This document shows positions 28,198-36,464 of a stretch of 60,326 nt of DNA, one piece after another. The stretch spans positions 1-60,326 of the forward strand of contig JAQXJU010000100.1 in NCBI GenBank assembly GCA_029009115.1. Direction: 5' to 3'. Position numbers and translations under genes: made by a program. The notes under the pieces were generated by a model. The model was not told the DNA's origin. It searched no databases and saw nothing but the letters and a program-made list of their open reading frames with translations. Each line of letters starts with the position of its first letter. The first letter of the stretch is position 1. The stretch comes from Bacteroidales bacterium. Its GTDB lineage: Bacteria > Bacteroidota > Bacteroidia > Bacteroidales > UBA932.

Positions 28198-29237
28198 AAA
28201 TCCAACGCAAACTCTGGGAGAGACTCCCTTCAGGGAAGCCTGTTTACAAGTACAGGATTACCAATGATTCAGGAGCTTATGTCGAACTCTGCAACATAGG
28301 TGCGGGTATAGTTTCGATAAATGTTCCCGACAGCAAGGGCAAACTGGGCGACGTAGTCCTCGGTTACCGCAAGGCAAGCGACTACATAGGCGACGGCCCT
28401 TGCGCAGGAAAGTGCCCCGGACGTTATGCCAACCGCATTGCCGGAGGACATCTCCAGATAGGTGGAAAGACATACAGTCTTCCAGTCAACAACGGTCCCA
28501 ATCATCTTCACGGTGGTCCCGAAGGCTTCCAGAATCAGGTCTGGGACTCCCGCAAGCACAAGGGTGGAGTAGAATTCAAGTATGTGTCAGAGGACGCAGA
28601 GATGGGTTATCCCGGCAGGATGGTGGTGGTCGCCCGCTACGAGTGGAGCGAATCCAATGAGTTGAGGCTCACCTTCCGCGCCCGCACCGAGGAGTTGACA
28701 GTGGTCAACCTCACAAACCACGTCTATTTCAACCTCGACGGCAAGGGTTCGGTCCTGAGGCATTTCCTCCAGCTCAACGCTTCGGAGTATCTGCCCACCG
28801 ATGCAACCCTCATCCCCGAGGGAGAGCCTGCCCCGGTACACGGCACTCCTATGGACTTCCGCAGGCCGAAGACCCTCGGAAGAGATATTCGCAAACCTTT
28901 CCCCGCCCTGGAGTACGGCAAAGGCTATGATGCCTGCTATGTTCTTGATTCATACCGTCCCGGCCAGATTCAAGAAGCGGCTACTCTGTGGTCGAACCGC
29001 AGCGGACGCACACTCAAGGTCTTTACTACTCAGCCCGGGCTTCAGGTTTATACCGGCAACTGGCTCGAAGGCTGCCCCGAAGGCAAGAGAGGCCGCAAGT
29101 GGCACGATTACAGCGCCGTGGCCCTGGAGTGCCAGCATTTCCCCGATTCTCCCAACAAGCCTTCTTATCCTTCTACCGAACTCAAGCCCGGCAAGACCTT
29201 CCACGAGGCCATCATCTTTGCATTCGGAGTAAAATGA
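28194..29237 (+). CDS. galM: Galactose mutarotase (aldose 1-epimerase)
   Basis: Interconverts alpha and beta anomers of galactose. The 347 aa form the galactose-mutarotase fold. Visible conserved parts are [34 protein letters not shown] (substrate His), [14 protein letters not shown] (catalytic His), YDACYVL and [19 protein letters not shown] (catalytic Glu region). There is no signal peptide, so it is cytoplasmic. It overlaps its upstream neighbour by 4 bp and thyA by 4 bp, both ATGA junctions, forming a tightly coupled run. galK is on the same strand 5.6 kb upstream. Confidence 0.94.
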   Translation: MKIQRKLWERLPSGKPVYKYRITNDSGAYVELCNIGAGIVSINVPDSKGKLGDVVLGYRKASDYIGDGPCAGKCPGRYANRIAGGHLQIGGKTYSLPVNNGPNHLHGGPEGFQNQVWDSRKHKGGVEFKYVSEDAEMGYPGRMVVVARYEWSESNELRLTFRARTEELTVVNLTNHVYFNLDGKGSVLRHFLQLNASEYLPTDATLIPEGEPAPVHGTPMDFRRPKTLGRDIRKPFPALEYGKGYDACYVLDSYRPGQIQEAATLWSNRSGRTLKVFTTQPGLQVYTGNWLEGCPEGKRGRKWHDYSAVALECQHFPDSPNKPSYPSTELKPGKTFHEAIIFAFGVK

Positions 29238-30028
29238 AACAGTATCTCGACCTTCTCCGCGAAATAATGGAGCACGGTACTGACAAGTCGGACCGTACCG
29301 GCGTGGGCACAAGAAGCATATTCGGACATCAGATGCGTTTCGACCTGTCTGAGGGCTTCCCCCTTCTGACCACCAAGAAAGTTCATCTGAAGTCCATCAT
29401 TTACGAGCTTCTGTGGTTTATAAGCGGAGATACCAATGTAAAGTATCTCCAGGACCACAAGGTATCCATCTGGGACGAGTGGGCCGATGAGAACGGCGAC
29501 CTCGGGCCCGTTTACGGACACCAGTGGCGCAGTTTTCCCCGTCCTGACGGAGGTTCCGTGGACCAGCTGTCGCAGGTGGTTGACCTCATCTGCAGAAATC
29601 CCGACTCGCGCCGTATGCTCGTATGCGCCTGGAATCCCGGCGAGATTGACAGGATGGCCCTGCCTCCCTGCCACTGCCTGTTCCAGTTCTATGTCGCAAA
29701 CGGCCGCCTGAGCTGCCAGCTTTACCAGCGCAGTGCAGACACCTTCCTCGGGGTTCCCTTCAACATCGCTTCCTATGCACTTCTGACTATGATGATTGCA
29801 CAGGTTGCGGGGCTCAAGCCCGGAGAGTTCATTCACACGACAGGCGATACTCATATCTATCTGAATCATTTTGACCAGGTCCGCGAGCAGCTTTCGCGTG
29901 AACCCCGCCCTCTGCCCTCGATGAAAATCAATCCCGAGGTGAAGAGTATCTTCGATTTCAAGTATGAGGACTTCCAGCTCGAGGGCTATGACCCATGGCC
30001 TGCAATCAAGGCTCCAGTTGCCGTCTGA
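29234..30028 (+). CDS. thyA: Thymidylate synthase ThyA
   Basis: Makes dTMP from dUMP using methylene-tetrahydrofolate. The ATG at 29234 overlaps the galM stop (ATGA) and gives 264 aa, the length of E. coli ThyA, with the catalytic cysteine at C146 in [11 protein letters not shown]. The open frame continues 82 codons upstream inside galM, but that part is not coding in this frame. Other landmarks are [16 protein letters not shown], the RRML phosphate-binding segment, [20 protein letters not shown] and HIYLNH. folA follows after 21 bp, the usual pairing because ThyA produces the dihydrofolate that FolA recycles. Confidence 0.97.
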   Translation: MKQYLDLLREIMEHGTDKSDRTGVGTRSIFGHQMRFDLSEGFPLLTTKKVHLKSIIYELLWFISGDTNVKYLQDHKVSIWDEWADENGDLGPVYGHQWRSFPRPDGGSVDQLSQVVDLICRNPDSRRMLVCAWNPGEIDRMALPPCHCLFQFYVANGRLSCQLYQRSADTFLGVPFNIASYALLTMMIAQVAGLKPGEFIHTTGDTHIYLNHFDQVREQLSREPRPLPSMKINPEVKSIFDFKYEDFQLEGYDPWPAIKAPVAV

Positions 30029-30049
30029 CCCGCAATAAACCTGTGACTT

Positions 30050-30547
30050 ATGGAAAAATGTATCATCGTAGCTGTTGCTGACAATCTTGGAATAGGAGTC
30101 AAGGGCGATTTGCCCTGGCACATTGCCGAGGACCTGAAGTATTTCAAGCAGACTACTGCCGGTTACCCCGTCATAATGGGCCGCACGACCTATTTCTCCC
30201 TGCCTTTCAGGCCTTTGAAGGGTCGCAAGAACATAGTCCTGAACCTGGGAGGCGAGGATATTCCCGAGGTAAAGTGCGTATATTCCTTCGACGAGGCTTT
30301 TGCCGAAGCCGGGGCCGAAGGCAAAGACCGCTGCTTTGTGATGGGAGGAGCCTCGGTGTACCGCTCGGCTCTTCCTATGATGGACAAACTTTACATCACC
30401 CACGTTCATACGACCATCGACGCCGATGTGTTCTTCCCCGAGATAGACCCTGAAGTCTGGGAAGAGGAATCGCGCAGCGAAACTCATACGGATTCAGAGA
30501 ACGGGTGGACCTTCGAATTTACCATTTACAGACGCAGGAAGGGCTGA
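30050..30547 (+). CDS. folA: Dihydrofolate reductase FolA
   Basis: Regenerates tetrahydrofolate from dihydrofolate with NADPH. At 165 aa it shows the family motifs IIVAVADNLGIGVKGDLPWH (acidic substrate residue in the next helix, EDLKYFKQTT), the NADPH-binding VIMGRTTYFSLPFRPLKGRKN and VMGGASVYRSALPMMDKLYITHV. Its TGA shares one base with the ATG of the transporter downstream (TGATG), indicating coupled translation. Confidence 0.96.
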   Translation: MEKCIIVAVADNLGIGVKGDLPWHIAEDLKYFKQTTAGYPVIMGRTTYFSLPFRPLKGRKNIVLNLGGEDIPEVKCVYSFDEAFAEAGAEGKDRCFVMGGASVYRSALPMMDKLYITHVHTTIDADVFFPEIDPEVWEEESRSETHTDSENGWTFEFTIYRRRKG

Positions 30548-31908
30548 TGAGTCACAACCGAGAAAACTTCGGCAGTCTCACTACTGCCATTTTTGCTATG
30601 GCCGGTTCAGCCATAGGTTTGGGAAACATATGGCGTTTCCCCTACATTGTCGGAGAATACGGTGGTGCCGCCTTCATCCTCATATACATACTGGCAACTA
30701 TGCTTGTTTCGCTCCCCATCTTTGTTGCGGAAGTGACTCTGGGGCGTCGAAGCCGCTCAAGTGCATACGGTTCAATGCAGAAACTCCGTCCCGACGACAG
30801 GAGATGGAAGCTGGCCGGAATTATGTCGGTGTTAATTCCTATGGTCATCGTCTCCTACTACAGTGTGGTGGGGGGATGGTCGGTAGATTATCTTGGGAAG
30901 GCCCTGGCCTCGGAGTTTATAAGCGAAGATCCATCAACGGTTTCGTCGCTATTCGGGGATTTCATTTCAAACCCCTGGCTGCCCCTTGTGATGCAGATGT
31001 TGTTTCTTCTGGCTACTCTTGTCATAGTGGCTCTCGGGGTTAAATCTGGTATAGAGAAGTTCAGCAAGTACTCCATTCCAGTACTCTTCGTACTGATTCT
31101 GGTAATGTGTATTTATTCCATAAGCCTTCCCGGAGCGGGCCAGGGAGTAAGATATCTCCTGCATCCCGATTTTAGCCAGATAAGTCCGAGATCTTTTGCC
31201 TATGCCCTCGGCCAGAGTTTCTTCTCGCTTTCGCTCGGAGCCGGAACCATCGTGACCTACGGTTCGTATATGCGCTCGCGCGAGAACATCATTCAGACAA
31301 GTGCCGGGACTGCGGTTTCGGACCTTCTGTTTGCACTCCTTGCAGGCCTGGCCATTATGCCGGCAGTGTTTGCCGCCGGTATTGAGCCCGGAGCCGGTCC
31401 CGGACTCATCTTCCAGACCATTCCCTACATCTTTTCGTCAATGGGAGCCAGTATGCCCGTTGTAGGAACTGTTATTTCGGTGGTATTCTTCCTTACCGTG
31501 GTGGTGGCAGCCCTCACCTCCAGCATCTCGCTTGTCGAAGTAGGTGTTGCTCACCTCAACGAGAAGTATGGCCTTTCGCGCATCAAGGCCTGCATTGTTG
31601 TGTTCGTGCTATGCTCGTCGCTGGGTGTCCTTTGTTCATTGTCCTTCGGCCCCCTGTCGTCGTTCACCATCTTCGGAAAAACCATTTTCGATTTCTGTGA
31701 CTGGCTGATCTCGAATATGATGATGCCCTTGCTTGCCCTGATTACCACCCTGTTCATAGGCTTTGCGCTCAAACGTAGCGAGGTAAGGGACGAGATTACC
31801 AATTCCGGCACTGTCAATGGAAAGGTATTCCCTGTATTCTACTTCATTTTGAAGTGGGTTGCGCCGGTGTTTATAATCGTCATTATGGTTACGAACTTCA
31901 TCCTCTAA
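30547..31908 (+). CDS. Sodium-dependent transporter, NSS (neurotransmitter:sodium symporter) family
   Basis: Inner-membrane Na+-coupled amino-acid-type transporter (LeuT fold). From the ATG at 30547 it has 453 aa; the 14-codon extension to 30505 lies inside folA. The diagnostic first helix AGSAIGLGNIWRFPYIVGEY carries the unwound NIWRFPY sodium site. PGAGQGVRYLLHPDFSQISP and LSLGAGTIVTYGSYM follow, with about eleven helices overall. The substrate cannot be told from sequence. Overlap with folA suggests shared translation rather than shared function. Confidence 0.92.
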   Translation: MSHNRENFGSLTTAIFAMAGSAIGLGNIWRFPYIVGEYGGAAFILIYILATMLVSLPIFVAEVTLGRRSRSSAYGSMQKLRPDDRRWKLAGIMSVLIPMVIVSYYSVVGGWSVDYLGKALASEFISEDPSTVSSLFGDFISNPWLPLVMQMLFLLATLVIVALGVKSGIEKFSKYSIPVLFVLILVMCIYSISLPGAGQGVRYLLHPDFSQISPRSFAYALGQSFFSLSLGAGTIVTYGSYMRSRENIIQTSAGTAVSDLLFALLAGLAIMPAVFAAGIEPGAGPGLIFQTIPYIFSSMGASMPVVGTVISVVFFLTVVVAALTSSISLVEVGVAHLNEKYGLSRIKACIVVFVLCSSLGVLCSLSFGPLSSFTIFGKTIFDFCDWLISNMMMPLLALITTLFIGFALKRSEVRDEITNSGTVNGKVFPVFYFILKWVAPVFIIVIMVTNFIL

Positions 31909-31911
31909 AGT

Positions 31912-32493
31912 ATGGAAGCCTCTGTCAATACCGTTTGTCTTAACTGCGGCCAGTCCCATTCGATGAAGGCCTGGACTTCGATAGATGTTTCCAGGGAACC
32001 TTCGCTGAAGGAGAAGGTACTTAACGGACAGCTGTTTACCTGGACCTGTCCGACTTGCGGCAAGGTTAATCTCGTCAAATATCCCCTGATGTATCACGAC
32101 CCTTCGCAGAAGTTGCTCTTAGTGCTCTCGGATACAGCTCTGAAAGTTGAGGATATGCCCGAAGGATATGTTCTCAGGAGGGTTCGGAGCATAGGTGAAC
32201 TCGTCGAAAAAATAAAGATTTCCGATGCCGGGCTCGACGACGTCGTTATGGAGATGTGCAAATACGTTGCACGCAAGGAACTGGGAAATGATTCCGAACT
32301 TCGTTTCCTCAAACTAGAAGGACCCGACAACGACATCATCCTTACCTATCCCGACAAAGACAGTATGCAGATGATTTCGCTCGGCTTCAATGTCTATGAA
32401 GACGCGATGGGAATAGTCTCAAGGCACGGCGGTATGAAGCCGGAGGGCCTGCAGACAGTCGATGCCTCGTGGATGGCAGAACTTCTTGCTTAG
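31912..32493 (+). CDS. CpXC-domain protein, unknown function
   Basis: A 193-aa soluble protein with a CpXC-type zinc-ribbon pair: C9-x2-C12 (VCLNCGQ) and C46-x2-C49 (TCPTCGK), followed by VNLVKYPLMYHDPSQKLLLVL, which is typical of this domain. The rest is alpha/beta with acidic helices. No enzymatic motif is visible. It lies 3 bp after the NSS transporter. Its stop overlaps that of mutS on the other strand (TAG/TAA in TTAG), leaving no room for a terminator between converging transcripts. Confidence 0.82.
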   Translation: MEASVNTVCLNCGQSHSMKAWTSIDVSREPSLKEKVLNGQLFTWTCPTCGKVNLVKYPLMYHDPSQKLLLVLSDTALKVEDMPEGYVLRRVRSIGELVEKIKISDAGLDDVVMEMCKYVARKELGNDSELRFLKLEGPDNDIILTYPDKDSMQMISLGFNVYEDAMGIVSRHGGMKPEGLQTVDASWMAELLA

Positions 32494-35093
32494 TTCAGCC
32501 CTACTTCCTCTTTCAGTTGGCGGAGCAGGTCGAAGGCCTGTAAAGGAGTCATATTGTTGAGGTCAGCCTCTTCGAGTCTGTTCTTGATGGCGCCCAGAGT
32601 GGGGTCGTCAAGCTGGAACAGCGACAGTTGTATGCTTCCGTCTTCTTCGACGCTGCCCGCGGCTTTCATATTCCTTTCGTTCTGCTCAAGTGCCTTCAGG
32701 GTCTTTTCGGCAGAGTTGATGACTTCGGCGGGCATCCCGGCCATACGGGCAACGTGAATTCCGAAGCTGTGTGCAATGCCTCCCTCCTTGAGTTTACGCA
32801 GAAAAATAACGTCCTTGCCCTGTTCTCTGGTGGCGATGTGGTAGTTCTTGACCCTTTCGTACTGCTGCTCCAGGTCGTTGAGCTCGTGGTAATGAGTTGC
32901 GAAAAGTGTCTTTGCTCCCTGCCCGTGTCCGTGAATGTATTCGACAAGGGCCCGTGCAATTGACATTCCGTCATATGTAGAGGTTCCGCGGCCTATCTCG
33001 TCTAGCAGTACCAGCGAGCGCTTTGACAGGTTGTGCATAATCATCGAAGTTTCAAGCATCTCGACCATAAATGTGGATTCGCCGCGAGAGATGTTGTCCG
33101 TGGCTCCGACTCGTGTGAAAATCTTGTCGAACCATCCTATATGGGCACTGCTTGCCGGAACGAAAGAACCTGTCTGGGCCATCAGTACAATGAGGGCAGT
33201 CTGGCGCAGAAGCGCTGACTTACCTGCCATATTCGGACCGGTGAGGATGATAATCTGCTGCCTGGCCGAATCGAGGTAGATGTCGTTGGGGACATATTCT
33301 TCGCCCGGCTTCATAAGGGTCTCGATAACAGGATGCCTCCCGTCCTTGATGTCCAGGGTCAGGCTCTTGTCCATTACCGGGCGGCAATAATTCCGTTGAG
33401 AAGCTATTCTGGCAAAGCCCGCGAGCACGTCGATTCTCGAAACTATTGCACAGTTGGTCTGTATGGAACGTATGTATTTCTGGACTTCTGCAACCAGTTC
33501 GCCGTACAGTCGGCTCTCTATCTCGTAGATGGTCGATTCGGCATTCAGAATCTGTTCTTCGTATTCCTTGAGTTCCTTTGTGATGTATCTTTCGGCATTT
33601 ACGAGAGTCTGCTTGCGGATCCAGTCCTCGGGGACCCTGTCCTTCTGGGCATTTCGGACCTCGATGTAATAGCCGAAGACATTGTTGTAGCCAATCTTCA
33701 GCGATGCTATCCCGGTCTTCTCGGCTTCCCTTTCCTGCATACGGTTGAGGTAGTCCCTGCCTCCGCGTGAGATTTCCCTGAGTTCGTCCAGCCGGGAGTC
33801 AACTCCCGGTGCTATCACGTCACCCTTGCCTATTGCTGCTGCGGGGTTTGCATCGAGAGTGGAACTGATTCGGGCGAGAAGCTTGTCGCAGTTCTTCATC
33901 GAGGAGGCCAGTGAAGTGATGGCCTGGACCTGGCTCGCCCGGCAGAGCTCCGCGATGGGGTTCATCTGCTCGAGGCTCCCTTTGAGGGAACGCAGCTCGC
34001 GAGGGGAAATCTTCCCTGTTGCGGCTCTTGCTATGATTCGTTCCAGATCGCCGGTTTCACGGATGTGCCCCTCCATACTTGAAAGGGCCTCGGGATTATC
34101 GACGAAGTACTGCACGGTATCATAGCGTGCCTCTATCTCCTTGAGGTCAAGGACAGGCATAGCCAGCCACTGGCGGAGCATTCTCGAGCCCATAGGAGAG
34201 TTGCACCTGTCCATCACTTCGACCAGCGAAACCCCTTCCTTGCCGGCGTTGGAGGCGAAGACCTCGAGATTGCGGAAGGTGAACTTGTCCATCCACATAA
34301 ACTTCCCCTCGTCTATCCTCGACAGCGAGCAGATGTTCTTGAGGCCGGCGTGACGGGTTTGCTCGAGATAGGCGGTCAGTGCCCCTGCCGCACAGACGGC
34401 AAGAGGGAAGGAATCTACCGCGAACCCCTTCAGAGAGGGAACGTCGAACTGGCGGCAGAGTCTCTCGACGGCCGAGTCATATACGAATGCCCATTCTTCG
34501 AGGGGAGTGACGTAGATGTCCCTGAACTTCTCCTCGACAAACTTCACCCAGTCCCTTCGGACCACGATTTCCCTGGGGGAGAGAGACCCTACGAGATTGC
34601 CTATGTAATCGACAGAGCCCTGGGCCACCTTGAAGGTTCCGGTCGAAACGTCCAGAAAAGCCGCGCCGCATTTGTCTCCATCGAAGAAGAGACCGGCCAG
34701 GAAGTTATTCTCTTTCTGCTCCAGCATCCCCTCGCCGAAGGCCACCCCCGGAGTAAGAATCTCGGTTATTCCTCTTTTGACAAGTTTGTTCTTCACCAGC
34801 GCAGGGTCTTCGAGCTGGTCGCAGATGGCTACCTTGTAGCCGGAACGTATGAGTTTCTGGAGATAGGTCTCGACGGCGTGATGCGGGAATCCTGCCATTT
34901 CGGTGTAACCCTTGCTTCCGTTCGAGCGCCTGGTAAGAACCAGCCCCAGAACCTTGCTTGCCGTTACAGCATCGTCTGAATAGGTCTCATAGAAATCACC
35001 GACCCGGAAAAGCAGCAATGCTTCCGGATGCTGGGCTTTCACGCTGAAATATTGCTTCAGCATCGGGGTATCTTCCAGTTTCTTCTCTGCCAT
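32490..35093 (-). CDS. mutS: DNA mismatch repair protein MutS
   Basis: Recognises base mismatches and small loops and signals through its ATPase. From the ATG ending at 35093 it has 867 aa; the four-codon upstream extension uses a TTG and is not preferred. The N-terminal mismatch-binding domain begins TPMLKQYFSVKAQHPEALLL, with the Phe-x-Glu wedge in GDFYETY. The Walker A reads GPNMAGKSALL (about 617-627), where many bacteria have GPNMGGKST, and the Walker B/signature region is LLDEIGRGTSTYDGMSIA. A C-terminal dimerisation segment follows. It is divergent from the GT4 operon. Confidence 0.96.
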   Translation of the reverse strand: MAEKKLEDTPMLKQYFSVKAQHPEALLLFRVGDFYETYSDDAVTASKVLGLVLTRRSNGSKGYTEMAGFPHHAVETYLQKLIRSGYKVAICDQLEDPALVKNKLVKRGITEILTPGVAFGEGMLEQKENNFLAGLFFDGDKCGAAFLDVSTGTFKVAQGSVDYIGNLVGSLSPREIVVRRDWVKFVEEKFRDIYVTPLEEWAFVYDSAVERLCRQFDVPSLKGFAVDSFPLAVCAAGALTAYLEQTRHAGLKNICSLSRIDEGKFMWMDKFTFRNLEVFASNAGKEGVSLVEVMDRCNSPMGSRMLRQWLAMPVLDLKEIEARYDTVQYFVDNPEALSSMEGHIRETGDLERIIARAATGKISPRELRSLKGSLEQMNPIAELCRASQVQAITSLASSMKNCDKLLARISSTLDANPAAAIGKGDVIAPGVDSRLDELREISRGGRDYLNRMQEREAEKTGIASLKIGYNNVFGYYIEVRNAQKDRVPEDWIRKQTLVNAERYITKELKEYEEQILNAESTIYEIESRLYGELVAEVQKYIRSIQTNCAIVSRIDVLAGFARIASQRNYCRPVMDKSLTLDIKDGRHPVIETLMKPGEEYVPNDIYLDSARQQIIILTGPNMAGKSALLRQTALIVLMAQTGSFVPASSAHIGWFDKIFTRVGATDNISRGESTFMVEMLETSMIMHNLSKRSLVLLDEIGRGTSTYDGMSIARALVEYIHGHGQGAKTLFATHYHELNDLEQQYERVKNYHIATREQGKDVIFLRKLKEGGIAHSFGIHVARMAGMPAEVINSAEKTLKALEQNERNMKAAGSVEEDGSIQLSLFQLDDPTLGAIKNRLEEADLNNMTPLQAFDLLRQLKEEVGLN

Positions 35094-35132
35094 TTTAAGT
35101 TCCAATAATATGTAAAAATACTCAAATTTTTA

Positions 35133-35140
35133 TAATTTTG
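35133..35140 (+). promoter_or_regulatory. -7 box for the GT4-YfhO-SGNH-Spt-SDR operon (TAATTTTG)
   Basis: TAATTTTG, an exact TAnnTTTG match about 16 bp before the ATG at 35156, is the only promoter match found upstream of this five-gene co-directional run. Position may be off by one base. Confidence 0.5.
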
Positions 35141-35155
35141 GCACTTTAACCTGTT

Positions 35156-36457
35156 ATGAAACGATTGCTGGTCATAACATATTACTGGCCGCCGGCAGGT
35201 GGCGCTGGGGTTCAGAGATGGGTTAAATTCACCAGATATCTGCGCGAATTCGGGTGGGAACCAGTCATATACACCCCCTCCAACCCAGATTGTTGGCAGA
35301 TTGACGCCAGCCTTGCCGAGGATATCCCCGAAGGCATAGAGGTAGTCTCGACCCGCATACGCGAGCCCTATGCGGCATATCGCAGGCTCTTCGGCGGAGC
35401 CAGCACACAGATAACTGAACTCTCCGCATCCTCCTCCTCGGGGAAAAGCCTGAAGAGCCGGCTTGCTCTTTTCATCAGGGGCAATTTCTTCGTACCCGAC
35501 CCTCGTGCGGGATGGGTGCGTCCGTCGCTTCGTTTCCTGAAGAAATACCTTGCAGCCCATCCTGTAGATGCCGTCGTAACTACCGGCCCTCCGCAGTCGA
35601 TGCACCTCATAGGCCTGGGATTGAAGCGTAAGCTGGGACTTCCCTGGGTGGCAGACTTCAGAGACCCCTGGACCAGAATGTTCTATTTCAAGGACCTTCA
35701 CCTCCTTCCCCCGGTACGCAGGCGGCATCTCCGTCTTGAGGCCGAGGTGCTTTCCGCCTCAGATGCAGTGATAGCGGTATCCTCTCAGGTTCAGGAAGAT
35801 TTCATCGAAAGGGGAGCCTCAAGAGTCGAACTCATCACCAATGGTTACGATTCTTCCGACTTCGGAGGACCCCTTCCGGAAGTCGATTCCGCTCACTGGA
35901 AAGTGGTCCAGACAGGTAACATAGGCTCAGACGGCAACCCTAGAGTCCTGTGGAAGGCCTTATCGAAGATGCTGAACTCCGATCCCCGCATCAAAACAGC
36001 GCTTCAGATACGACTCCCCGGCCGCATAGACCCTTCGGTTGTAGCTTCGCTCAGAGAAGAGGGCCTTGACGGCAATGTTGTTATGCCCGGATATCTGAGT
36101 CACGAGAATACGATTCTTGAGCAGCGCTCGGCCGATCTGCTCGTCCTGCCCCTGAGAGAAGGGCCCGAAGGAGGCAAGATAGTTCCCGGCAAGACCTTCG
36201 AGTACCTTGCAGCCCGCCGCCCCGTGCTGGGGATAGGCGACCCCGAAGGAGCTGCCGCCCGTATTCTGTCGCAGACCCGCGCCGGAGAGATGTTCGACTG
36301 GAACGACGGGAGCGGGATGCTGTCCTTCCTCGAAAAGTCCTGGAACGGCTTCTGTGAAGGCAGGCGTCAACCACTTGACACCCAAGTAGAAAGCTATTCG
36401 CGCAGGGCCTTGACGGGCAAGCTTGCCTCCCTGCTCGATTCAATAACCCGAAAATGA
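35156..36457 (+). CDS. Glycosyltransferase, GT4 family
   Basis: A 433-aa GT-B glycosyltransferase. The N-terminal KRLLVITYYWPPAGGAGVQR block is the acceptor-domain start common in GT4 enzymes. The C-terminal donor domain contains VVQTGNIGSDGNPRVLWKAL, DGNVVMPGYLSHENTILEQRSADLLVLPL, and the EGGKIVPGKTFEYLAARRPVLG block that binds the nucleotide sugar. There is no signal peptide, and it is probably cytoplasmic and membrane-associated. It starts a five-gene operon that also encodes a YfhO-type protein, an SGNH hydrolase, serine palmitoyltransferase and a reductase. A lipid acceptor is therefore plausible but unproven. Confidence 0.88.
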   Translation: MKRLLVITYYWPPAGGAGVQRWVKFTRYLREFGWEPVIYTPSNPDCWQIDASLAEDIPEGIEVVSTRIREPYAAYRRLFGGASTQITELSASSSSGKSLKSRLALFIRGNFFVPDPRAGWVRPSLRFLKKYLAAHPVDAVVTTGPPQSMHLIGLGLKRKLGLPWVADFRDPWTRMFYFKDLHLLPPVRRRHLRLEAEVLSASDAVIAVSSQVQEDFIERGASRVELITNGYDSSDFGGPLPEVDSAHWKVVQTGNIGSDGNPRVLWKALSKMLNSDPRIKTALQIRLPGRIDPSVVASLREEGLDGNVVMPGYLSHENTILEQRSADLLVLPLREGPEGGKIVPGKTFEYLAARRPVLGIGDPEGAAARILSQTRAGEMFDWNDGSGMLSFLEKSWNGFCEGRRQPLDTQVESYSRRALTGKLASLLDSITRK

Positions 36458-36464
36458 ATTCTGA

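Noticed and set aside
28988..29233. Upstream extension of the thymidylate synthase reading frame
   Set aside because: It lies within galM in another frame, and the 264-aa product with Cys146 matches the family exactly.
29165..30487. 440-codon antisense frame across thyA and folA
   Set aside because: It spans two real genes and their gap, with no family resemblance; treated as a codon-usage artefact.
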